Below, in pieces: positions 18,236 through 26,663 of a DNA stretch of 35,831 nucleotides; position 1 is the stretch's first letter; every line of letters starts with the position of its first letter. The DNA lies in the NCBI GenBank assembly GCA_031278545.1, contig JAITKF010000047.1, positions 1-35,831 of the forward strand, in the 5' to 3' direction. This stretch comes from Prevotellaceae bacterium. Lineage in GTDB: Bacteria > Bacteroidota > Bacteroidia > Bacteroidales > UBA932. A program made the translations under genes and the position numbers. The notes beneath the pieces are model-generated. The model saw nothing but the letters and a program-made list of their open reading frames with translations, was not told the DNA's origin and ran no database searches.

Positions 18236-19360
18236 TTACTCCGCGACCAGATTGCGGTAATGTTCATACCGCTCCCATACATTCTGTACGAAATTCAGCG
18301 TCTCCACGCCGTTGAATCGTCCCGACGGAATATGTTCGCCCGTGTAGTGCAGCTTGTGCCGCATGAGCGGGATGGCGGCGGCGACCTCGTCCCAGCGGTT
18401 GGGGTCTTTTTGTTGCGATTGGGCAAAGGTGCGGCATTCGCCGATGCGGTGGAGACCGGCATTGTAGGCGGCAAGGATGAATTTGAGCCGGTTTTGCTCG
18501 TCGGCGGCAGACAGCGACGGGTCGTTGTGTAAAAAAGCCAGCAAGCGGACGCCTGTCCGAATATTGTCTTCCGGCTCGGTGAAGTCGGGGATGTCGAATC
18601 CGGCGGCAGTGGCAGGCATCACCTGCATCAGACCGTAAGCGCCACGCGGCGACACAATGTCGGGACGGAAATGCGACTCCTGACATATCAGCGCCGCCAG
18701 CAGCCGCCAATCCCACCGGAGTTGGCGGGCGTATTTCCGAATCAAATCGTCGTAAGGCGAGAGGGCGCGGCAGGGCGACAAGGCGTCGCCGGACGGCTGC
18801 CAGATGTATCTCGGCGGCGACAGGCTTTGGCAGACGCTGTGAACGTGCGTCGTCCAACGGCTCAGCAGTCCGATCATCTCCCTGTTGTGGGCGTCGACCA
18901 CCCACACCGAACTGTCGGGGAGGACAAAAGCGGCGGTAGGGTAGCAGCCGTGCACCTGTGAAAAATAGTCGGCACGGGAGCAGACCATGATGTCTACCGC
19001 GCCGTCGGTTAATTGCTGTCGCCGCTCGTCTGCCGCCGGCACGATGTCGATATGGTAACGGCAGTCGTAGGCGCCGGCAAAATGACGAATCATTTCCAGT
19101 TGGTAGCCCATCGGTTCGGTGCGGTAAAGGAAATAGTCGCGGGAGTTGCCGCTGATGGCGTAACGGAGGGTATCTTTGGTGGTGCGTAACGGAATTTCGT
19201 TTATATACCATTCGACGCGGGTTTCCGGCGGCGTCATAGCCAACGCTCCCATGTACAGGAAGGCGATAAGCCACAACAAGCATCGCCGGTCATGCGTTTT
19301 TTTCCGACTGCCGGGGTTCGGCGGGATGGTTGTATTTAAGGGTATCAATGCAAGCGTCAT
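18236..19360 (-). CDS. MltF-like lytic murein transglycosylase (solute-binding-like N-terminus plus SLT domain)
   Basis: SLT motifs LAALICQESHFRPDIVSPRGAYGLMQVMPATA, NIRTGVRLLAFL, LAAYNAGLHRI; SBP_bac_3-like N-terminal domain (EPMGYQLEMIRHFA...GAVDIMVCSRAD). Confidence 0.88.
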   Translation of the reverse strand: MTLALIPLNTTIPPNPGSRKKTHDRRCLLWLIAFLYMGALAMTPPETRVEWYINEIPLRTTKDTLRYAISGNSRDYFLYRTEPMGYQLEMIRHFAGAYDCRYHIDIVPAADERRQQLTDGAVDIMVCSRADYFSQVHGCYPTAAFVLPDSSVWVVDAHNREMIGLLSRWTTHVHSVCQSLSPPRYIWQPSGDALSPCRALSPYDDLIRKYARQLRWDWRLLAALICQESHFRPDIVSPRGAYGLMQVMPATAAGFDIPDFTEPEDNIRTGVRLLAFLHNDPSLSAADEQNRLKFILAAYNAGLHRIGECRTFAQSQQKDPNRWDEVAAAIPLMRHKLHYTGEHIPSGRFNGVETLNFVQNVWERYEHYRNLVAE

Positions 19361-19391
19361 GTCGTCAACGTAATAGGATTTACCTCTGCGC

Positions 19392-21563
19392 TTAATTAAA
19401 AAACCAGGAAATTCCCAATTTCAGGACTGTTTGAAGACGGATGTAATGTAAGGCCGAGAAATAATTGTTGTCCGGCCAGCCCTGCGAGACGTTCATGATT
19501 TTGGCAAAAATCACAGCATGTTTCCATTTCATATTTAGGAATAAGTCGAGGTAGGGGTATTCCCCAATTTTGTGTGTACGCTGCTGGTGAAACGCGCCTG
19601 CGCCCGGATTATAGGCGTAGGCATAATATAATGTATTAAAATAAGCATCAACGCCTATCTGCGCCGTCAGTACATTTTTGACTAATTCGCTTTGCAGGTA
19701 ATAGGTGAAATTGGCGCTCAGCAGGGGTACGGGAAAGGCTGCGCTGGTCGAATGCTGTACCAGCAGCCGGTGGTCGAAATGCAGTAGCCAGAACGTGAAA
19801 TTCTTTTTCAGCGAGCCGGTAAACAGGCTGATTTCGCTGTTGTGCTGCACCGGAATGGCTTCGGTGTTAAAATAAACGGCATTGGAAAGCAACGCATAAT
19901 TGAATGCCGCCTCCAGCCCCCAGTCGGGAATGTCAAGCCGGACGCCGATGCGCGTTTCAACGGTCTTGTCGAAATCGTTTTCCCAATAAAAATGATTGGC
20001 ATAAGTGTGGTTCAGGAAGTAATCGGGACGTTTGGCTTGAAATAACAACGTGCCGGTCAGGTGCATTCCCCGTTTGAGAAAAGCCGGATACGCCGATAGG
20101 CTCACCTGCCCGTCGACCGAAACATCGTGCTGCGAATAGCCGGCAAAATCGTAGCGTGTCAGCGCCGACCATCGGAAATACCGTTTGAAAATCCCGGAGG
20201 CCGATCCATACACATACAGGTTATGCTGTACTTCGTTGTTGGTCGGTGAGAGGTAGGACGTTGGCCGGAAGGCATAATTCGACACATTGCCGTAGCCGAT
20301 GCCTCCCGTGAGTTTCGACACAATGGCGTCGGCCGCCCACGGTTGCAGGGAGATAAACAGCCGGTTGTCGAACAGGCGCATACGCATCGAATCGCGCGAG
20401 TCGGTCGGATGGATATAAAACCGGTCGCGGTAATAGCTGCGTCCTGCGGAATCGGTCGATTCTATTCGGTCGCTATAACTGCGTGTGAGGGTGGTATATT
20501 CTGCCGCATGACCGAAATATACCATCGTCCCGTCGTCCTGCTGCGTTGAATCCTTGCCGGCATCTCGCGAGGTCGTGTCCTTACGGAGAAAGTGCATCGG
20601 GACGCTATACGATTGTGTAATAAAAAAGGTGTACATATTGATATTGCTTGCAGCCGACCGTAGCGATATATCAACCCCTCGGGCGTCGATGGTGGTATCC
20701 AAAATAGACGAATCGTCGCTGATGCCGCCATTCTCCTTATTCGACCATCCGTTATAGATAAATCCGCCGTGTGCGTTGTAGCGCTTGCCCGAATAGCTGG
20801 CGGCAAGGGTAAATTCGCTATTGTCCGTCGCTTCATTCTCCAACTGCCCGCGCGTGCCGAAATGCCGATAGCGTACGCTCCAGTTTAATTGCGGCAGGAC
20901 ATTGGCCGTAACAAATGCATCGACATTCCCCTCTTCCAACAGGCTATTGGCAAATAACGTTCCGCTGTATTCAAAGCGCGTATACGCCTTTTTCGTATTA
21001 TAGAACCGGATATTTTCGGGCGTAATAGCGTATTCGAGATACGGCGTAAGGTAATAAAACAGTGGGTTGGTTTGCCGTTTGAAATAATCGTGCAGGATGA
21101 CGGCCGAGCCGGACGTCCCCAAATAGTTCGCCCCGACGTCGCGTTGCAGGAATGGATAATCGCGAAAGCGATCCCCGATAAGGGTATCAAGAGGAATGAT
21201 ATGCAAGGTGTTCAGGTAGCGGTTATGCTGCCATACGAAAATGCGTTGCCGTTTAAGAGTGTCGTGAAACAGCGACGTCTCGAGCAGACGGGGCTCGCCT
21301 TGTTTTTCGTCGTCCTTATCGTCGACTCCGTTCTGCCCTTCCGGCATTCCGTCCTCTGTCCCGAGGGTACGGTTCGGGCGGCTTGTTCCCGACGTATCAG
21401 CCCGCGATTGATTGCTCCGGTCGGTGGATAGTTGCCCCGATGGAACAGGCGTCCCTTTGCCGGGTAACTGAGGAGACTGTCGCACTATCTGAGCGCCTGC
21501 CGTCTCCGCCCCGCCCCACGCCAGCAAGACGGACAGTAGTGTTAATAGATGAATTTTACTCAT
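19392..21563 (-). CDS. Putative porin (Bacteroidota Porin_10-like outer membrane protein)
   Basis: Signal peptide, ~720 aa beta-barrel; FHDTLKRQRIFVWQHNRYLNTLHIIPLDT, GTSGSAVILHDYFKRQ...; aromatic C-terminus LGISWFFN. Confidence 0.75.
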   Translation of the reverse strand: MSKIHLLTLLSVLLAWGGAETAGAQIVRQSPQLPGKGTPVPSGQLSTDRSNQSRADTSGTSRPNRTLGTEDGMPEGQNGVDDKDDEKQGEPRLLETSLFHDTLKRQRIFVWQHNRYLNTLHIIPLDTLIGDRFRDYPFLQRDVGANYLGTSGSAVILHDYFKRQTNPLFYYLTPYLEYAITPENIRFYNTKKAYTRFEYSGTLFANSLLEEGNVDAFVTANVLPQLNWSVRYRHFGTRGQLENEATDNSEFTLAASYSGKRYNAHGGFIYNGWSNKENGGISDDSSILDTTIDARGVDISLRSAASNINMYTFFITQSYSVPMHFLRKDTTSRDAGKDSTQQDDGTMVYFGHAAEYTTLTRSYSDRIESTDSAGRSYYRDRFYIHPTDSRDSMRMRLFDNRLFISLQPWAADAIVSKLTGGIGYGNVSNYAFRPTSYLSPTNNEVQHNLYVYGSASGIFKRYFRWSALTRYDFAGYSQHDVSVDGQVSLSAYPAFLKRGMHLTGTLLFQAKRPDYFLNHTYANHFYWENDFDKTVETRIGVRLDIPDWGLEAAFNYALLSNAVYFNTEAIPVQHNSEISLFTGSLKKNFTFWLLHFDHRLLVQHSTSAAFPVPLLSANFTYYLQSELVKNVLTAQIGVDAYFNTLYYAYAYNPGAGAFHQQRTHKIGEYPYLDLFLNMKWKHAVIFAKIMNVSQGWPDNNYFSALHYIRLQTVLKLGISWFFN

Positions 21564-21574
21564 AGAATGGAATA

Positions 21575-21582
21575 CAAAAGTA
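21575..21582 (-). promoter_or_regulatory. Bacteroidota -7 box (TACTTTTG) upstream of the porin gene
   Basis: CAAAAGTA on + strand, 11 nt from the ATG. Confidence 0.5.
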
Positions 21583-21780
21583 CAAAAAATGTTTATGAAT
21601 TACGTAATGCAAGACGCGTGCCTGCCGGGGATGAAAATAAATGAAAAGGGCGACACATTACATAAATAGTCGTTCCTTATAAATTTAATGTAAACGGCAT
21701 TTGTTTGAGCAATAGCCGGATTTTACAGAGCAACTAAATAACGCCAGTCATCCCTGACGAGAGACGCCCTGCACCCTTCT

Positions 21781-21812
21781 ATCTTTTCATCTTTTTATCT
21801 TTTTATCTTTAA
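21781..21812 (+). repeat. 8-bp tandem repeat (ATCTTTTC/ATCTTTTT/ATCTTTTT/ATCTTTAA)
   Basis: Read directly; four consecutive 8-bp units, last diverged, upstream of the hydrogenase operon. Confidence 0.7.
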
Positions 21813-21900
21813 ATTTGTAAGCATTTTCTTTAAATTTGTATATATTGAAAAGAAAACCTATCTTTATAATCTCAAATCTCAATTATCAACTATCAACGCC

Positions 21901-22290
21901 ATGGATAAAATCAAATCGCTGAACGACCTGCGGAAAATGAAGCAACAATTGGAGCAGCAACTCCAACTGCGCGAAAAAAGCAACGACCCCGACGCACTGG
22001 TGCAAATCAAAGTAGCGATGGCTACGTGCGGTATCGCCGCCGGTGCGCGGACGGTAATGAATACGTTGCTCGAACGGGCAGCTGCCGAAAAACTGCCGGT
22101 CATCATCACGCAAACAGGATGTATGGGCTATTGCCATTCCGAACCGACGGTAGAAGTCCGTAAACCGGGCGAAGAGCCGATAGTGTTCGGTCATGTCGAC
22201 GCTAAAAAAGCCATCGCTATTATCGAAAAATATATCAAACGGGGGGAACTGTTAGACGGTATTATCCCGCAGAATTACGAAAGCATTTAA
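21901..22290 (+). CDS. hndB: HndB-like thioredoxin-fold (2Fe-2S) ferredoxin-domain subunit of multimeric [FeFe]-hydrogenase
   Basis: MATCGIAAGARTVMNTLLERAAAEKLPVIITQTGCMGYCHSEPTVEVRKPGEEPIVFGHV, directly upstream of HydB/HndC-like gene. Confidence 0.85.
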   Translation: MDKIKSLNDLRKMKQQLEQQLQLREKSNDPDALVQIKVAMATCGIAAGARTVMNTLLERAAAEKLPVIITQTGCMGYCHSEPTVEVRKPGEEPIVFGHVDAKKAIAIIEKYIKRGELLDGIIPQNYESI

Positions 22291-22311
22291 CGGGAATCAG
22301 TCAGAAGAAGT

Positions 22312-24105
22312 ATGTCTATATTTAAAATGCATCTTTTAGTCTGTGGGGGTACGGGCTGTCGGGCGTCGCAAAGCGCCATGATCGTCGAACGCCTGCGGGA
22401 GGCGCTGTCGGCAAACGGGCTGGACGGCGATGCGCAGGTAATTGCCACCGGTTGTTTCGGCTTCTGCGAGCAGGGGCCTATCGTAAAAGTTATGCCCGAC
22501 AATACATTTTATACGAATGTAACACCCGACGATGCCGCCGAAATTGTCGCCGAGCATGTATTGAAAGGCCGGAAGGTCGCACGGCTGCTATATACCGACC
22601 CACAGCATAAAACCCCCGCGAGCGACTCGAAACACATGGGCTTTTATCGGAAACAAATTCGGATTGCCTTACGCAATTGCGGCTTTATCGATCCCGAGAA
22701 TATTGATGAATACATTGCCCGCGACGGCTATGAGGCGCTGGGGAAAGTCCTGTCGGAGTATACGCCGCAAGAGGCGATAGAGATAGTCAAACGCTCGGGG
22801 CTGCGCGGACGGGGCGGCGGCGGATTCCCAACAGGGACGAAATGGGACATTGCCCGCATTCGCCAATCCGACCAAAAATATGTAGTGTGTAATGCCGACG
22901 AGGGCGACCCGGGCGCGTTTATGGATCGCTCGATCCTTGAAGGCGACCCGCATTCGATCCTCGAAGCCATGCTTATTTGCGGCTATTGCATCGGCGCAAC
23001 CAAAGGGCTGGTATACATACGCGCCGAATACCCTCTGGCGATTCACCGACTGCAGGTGGCCATCGGGCAGGCACGCGAATACGGGTTGTTAGGTGCAGAC
23101 ATCATGGGCGCCGGATTCGATTTCGATATTGAACTGCGTTACGGCGCCGGCGCATTCGTCTGCGGAGAAGAAACGGCATTGATCCGTTCGATGGAAGGAT
23201 GCCGTGGCGAACCGACCGTCAAACCGCCCTTCCCCGCCGAATCGGGCTATCGGGGACGACCGACCAATGTCAATAACGTCGAAACGTTGGCCAACATCCC
23301 GGTGCTTTTCCTCAAAGGCCCTGACTGGTTTGCCGGCATCGGATCAGCCGGCTCGAAAGGTACAAAAGTATTTGCCCTTGCAGGAAAAATCAATAACGTC
23401 GGACTGATTGAAGTGCCGATGGGCATCACCCTACGCGAAGTGATTTTTGAGATCGGCGGCGGCATCAAGGACGGCAAACGATTCAAAGCCGTACAAACCG
23501 GCGGGCCATCGGGCGGATGCCTCACAGAAAAACATCTCGACACACCGATTGACTTCGACAACCTGCTCGCCGCCGGTTCTATGATGGGCTCAGGCGGCAT
23601 GATTGTCATGGATGAAGACGACTGCATGGTGTCAATTGCCAAGTTCTATTTGGAATTTACCGTCGACGAATCCTGCGGCAAGTGCGCCCCGTGTCGCATC
23701 GGCAACAAACGCCTGTACGAACTGCTACGCAAAATCACGCTCGGGCACGGCGAAACCGACGATTTGGACTACCTGCGCAACCTGAGTGCAGTAATTAAAG
23801 ATACAGCGCTCTGCGGACTGGGACAGACATCGCCCAACCCCGTCCTCTCGACACTCGACAACTTCCGAAGCGAATACGAAGCGCACATATTCGACCATAA
23901 ATGCCCTGCCGGGCAATGTAAAGCCTTAAAACATTACTTCATCCTCCCCGAAAAATGCACCGGATGCACCGCCTGTGCCCGTGGCTGCTCGGTGAACGCC
24001 ATTGTCGGCGAACGACGACAAGCGCACAGTATCATCCAAAACAAATGTATCCGCTGCGGCGCCTGCCTCGAAAAATGTAAGTTTGATGCAATACGAGTAG
24101 GGTGA
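22312..24105 (+). CDS. hndC: NuoF-like flavin subunit of electron-bifurcating-type [FeFe]-hydrogenase (HydB/HndC)
   Basis: N-terminal CGGTGCRAS...ATGCFGFC; GLRGRGGGGFPTGTKW; CNADEGDPGAFMDRSILEGDPH; ESCGKCAPCRIG; C-terminal CTGCTACARGCSVNAI and CIRCGACLEKCKFDAI. Confidence 0.95.
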   Translation: MSIFKMHLLVCGGTGCRASQSAMIVERLREALSANGLDGDAQVIATGCFGFCEQGPIVKVMPDNTFYTNVTPDDAAEIVAEHVLKGRKVARLLYTDPQHKTPASDSKHMGFYRKQIRIALRNCGFIDPENIDEYIARDGYEALGKVLSEYTPQEAIEIVKRSGLRGRGGGGFPTGTKWDIARIRQSDQKYVVCNADEGDPGAFMDRSILEGDPHSILEAMLICGYCIGATKGLVYIRAEYPLAIHRLQVAIGQAREYGLLGADIMGAGFDFDIELRYGAGAFVCGEETALIRSMEGCRGEPTVKPPFPAESGYRGRPTNVNNVETLANIPVLFLKGPDWFAGIGSAGSKGTKVFALAGKINNVGLIEVPMGITLREVIFEIGGGIKDGKRFKAVQTGGPSGGCLTEKHLDTPIDFDNLLAAGSMMGSGGMIVMDEDDCMVSIAKFYLEFTVDESCGKCAPCRIGNKRLYELLRKITLGHGETDDLDYLRNLSAVIKDTALCGLGQTSPNPVLSTLDNFRSEYEAHIFDHKCPAGQCKALKHYFILPEKCTGCTACARGCSVNAIVGERRQAHSIIQNKCIRCGACLEKCKFDAIRVG

Positions 24106-24203
24106 AGTGTAAAGCGTGCCTGTGGAGGATGAAAAGATGAAATCTCTGCATTTAAAAACAAAACCCAAACTTAACAAATCAACAGCTCAACAAATCAATA
24201 ACA

Positions 24204-25961
24204 ATGCAACTAACAATAGACAACAAACTCATAGATGTAGCCGACGGCACGACAGTATATGAAGCGGCAAAGCAGGTCGGCATTGCCATTCCACGGCTAT
24301 GTTACCTAAACCTCGAAGCGTTGGGGATTGAAAATAAGCCGGCCGGTTGCCGCATCTGTGTAGTCGAAATCGAAGGTCGGCGTAACCTTGCGCCGTCGTG
24401 CGCGACGCTATGCACCGAGGGCATGACCGTCAGAACCAACTCGCCGCGGGTACTCAACGCCCGTAAAACGGTGTTGGAGTTGCTACTCTCCGACCACCCG
24501 AAAGACTGCCTGATATGTCCGAAATCGGGACGCTGCGAACTGCAGAATTTGGCGATGTGTCTGGGCATTCGCGAAATCCACTCAATAGAAAACGCCGAAG
24601 TATCGACCTACCGCAAAGACCGCTCGCCGTCGATCATTCGCGACATGGATAAATGCGTGCTATGCCGCCGTTGCGAGACGGTCTGTAATACGGTACAAAC
24701 CGTCGGCGCGCTGAGCGGTATCAACCGCGGCTTCATGGCGGTGGTAGCGCCGGCGTTTGAACAGGATTTGCGGGACTCTCCTTGCACCTTCTGTGGGCAA
24801 TGCGTGGCAGTATGTCCGACGGGTGCGCTGACCGAAGTCGACCACACGCCGCGCGTCATCTGGGCGTTGGCCGACCCGACCAAAACGGTCGTTGTACAGA
24901 CAGCCCCGGCCGTGCGGGCGGCGCTGGGTGAAGCATTCGGCATGGCCGCCGGCACGCTGGTTACGGGTAAAATGGTGGCCGCCTTACGGCAAATAGGCTT
25001 CGACTATGTGTTCGATACCGACTTTGCCGCCGACCTGACGATTATGGAAGAAGGAGCCGAACTCCTGTCGCGCGTCCACCGGATGATCGAGGGCGACAGG
25101 GATGTGAAGCTGCCGATATTGACGTCCTGCTGTCCGGCGTGGGTCAATTTCTTTGAACAAAACTACCCCGACATGCTTGATGTGCCCTCCACCGCCCGCT
25201 CGCCACAGCAGATGTTCGGCGCTATCGCCAAAACATTTCTGGCCGACCGTCTGGGCATCCGGCGCGACGACTTGGTCGTGGTGTCCATCATGCCTTGTCT
25301 GGCCAAAAAGTACGAATGCCAGCGCGACGAATTTAAGGTCAACGGCAATCCCGACGTCGATTATGCCCTCTCAACACGCGAGTTGGCGCAGTTAATCAAA
25401 GAAGCGAATATCGACTTCAACGCCCTGCCCGACGAAGATTTTGATGCACCAATGGGCGAATCGACCGGCGCGGGCGTCATTTTCGGCACTACCGGCGGAG
25501 TAATCGAAGCCGCCACCCGCACAGCCTACGAATTGTTTACCGGCAAAAAGCTCGAGAAGGTCGACTTCCAAGAACTACGTGGAATGGAAGGTATCCGCGC
25601 CGCATCGGTAGACTTTAACGGAACGCCGATACACATCGGCATTGCGCACCAGTTGGGTAATGCCCGCAAGTTGCTCGACGGTATCCGCGCCGGCATGTAC
25701 CATTTTCACGCTATCGAAATCATGGCCTGTCCGGGCGGCTGTGTCGGCGGAGGCGGCCAACCGCTACATCTGGGCAATGCCGACGTGATTCACGCACGAC
25801 AGCAGGCATTGTATCGCGAAGACGCGCAAAAACCTATCCGCAAATCGCACGAGAACTCCTACATCCAACAGCTGTACATCGAATTTTTAGGACATCCGCT
25901 AAGTGAAAAAGCCCACCATCTGCTGCATACACGATACTTCGACAAATCAATTAGGAATTAA
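24204..25961 (+). CDS. hndD: [FeFe]-hydrogenase catalytic subunit, group A (HydA/HndD)
   Basis: H-cluster motifs TSCCPAWV, MPCLAKKYECQRDEF, EIMACPGGCVGGGGQP; N-terminal [2Fe-2S] plus His/Cys cluster (HPKDCLICPKSGRCELQ) plus two [4Fe-4S] (CVLCRRCETVC, CTFCGQCVAVCPTG). Confidence 0.97.
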   Translation: MQLTIDNKLIDVADGTTVYEAAKQVGIAIPRLCYLNLEALGIENKPAGCRICVVEIEGRRNLAPSCATLCTEGMTVRTNSPRVLNARKTVLELLLSDHPKDCLICPKSGRCELQNLAMCLGIREIHSIENAEVSTYRKDRSPSIIRDMDKCVLCRRCETVCNTVQTVGALSGINRGFMAVVAPAFEQDLRDSPCTFCGQCVAVCPTGALTEVDHTPRVIWALADPTKTVVVQTAPAVRAALGEAFGMAAGTLVTGKMVAALRQIGFDYVFDTDFAADLTIMEEGAELLSRVHRMIEGDRDVKLPILTSCCPAWVNFFEQNYPDMLDVPSTARSPQQMFGAIAKTFLADRLGIRRDDLVVVSIMPCLAKKYECQRDEFKVNGNPDVDYALSTRELAQLIKEANIDFNALPDEDFDAPMGESTGAGVIFGTTGGVIEAATRTAYELFTGKKLEKVDFQELRGMEGIRAASVDFNGTPIHIGIAHQLGNARKLLDGIRAGMYHFHAIEIMACPGGCVGGGGQPLHLGNADVIHARQQALYREDAQKPIRKSHENSYIQQLYIEFLGHPLSEKAHHLLHTRYFDKSIRN

Positions 25962-25973
25962 GAATTTTATGTT

Positions 25974-26504
25974 ATGATGAACACTATCAATTATGACGAA
26001 CAAACGCCGGCCACCGGCATTCCCGACAGGGAGCGCACGGGATTGAAGGATTGTCAGGTGCAGACGATAAAAGACATCTGCCGCTCGTTTCGCAACGAGG
26101 AAGGAGAACTGATCAACATCCTGCACAAAACGCAGGAATCATTCGGTTACCTACCGCCCGAAGTGCAGGAGTGCATTGCCCGCGAGTTGCGTATTCCGGT
26201 AGCAAAAGTGTATGGCGTGGTTACGTTCTACACCTTTTTTTCCATGCAGCCGAAAGGGAAATACCCGATTTCGATATGCCTCGGGACGGCTTGCTACGTC
26301 CGCGGGTCGGAGAAAATCGTCGAGGCGCTTAAGAACGAGTTAGGCATCGACATCGGCGGTATAACGCCCGACGGCAAATTCTCGTTAGACTGCCTGCGAT
26401 GCGTCGGCGCCTGCGGCCTTGCCCCGGTCATGCTCGTCGGCGACCGTGTACATGGCCGCGTAGACTCCCTGCAAATAAAAGATATTTTGGCGCTGTATAC
26501 GTAA
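25974..26504 (+). CDS. hndA: NuoE-like [2Fe-2S] subunit of [FeFe]-hydrogenase (HydC/HndA)
   Basis: AKVYGVVTFYTFFSMQPKGKYPISICLGTACYVRGSEKI...FSLDCLRCVGACGLAPVMLVGDRVHGRV. Confidence 0.95.
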   Translation: MMNTINYDEQTPATGIPDRERTGLKDCQVQTIKDICRSFRNEEGELINILHKTQESFGYLPPEVQECIARELRIPVAKVYGVVTFYTFFSMQPKGKYPISICLGTACYVRGSEKIVEALKNELGIDIGGITPDGKFSLDCLRCVGACGLAPVMLVGDRVHGRVDSLQIKDILALYT

Positions 26505-26663
26505 GCTGTAAAGCGCACTCTTTTATTCTACAATTGTAGCCGGACGACGTTCCCAGTGCCGGTTGGAATGCTCTCCCAAAAGCTAAAACTCATAAACAAA
26601 CAAAGCCTCAACATCCGTTGTAACTTTATTTTTCCGATACGCTGCCGAAAGAACGGTTGCCGG

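Noticed and set aside
18264-19283. 339-aa alternate-frame ORF overlapping the MltF-like gene
   Set aside because: Arg/Pro/His-rich out-of-frame translation; the overlapping frame carries SLT motifs.
26528-26539. Perfect 12-bp palindrome CTACAATTGTAG after hndA
   Set aside because: Too short and without a U-tract to call a terminator; may be an operator but there is no supporting second site.
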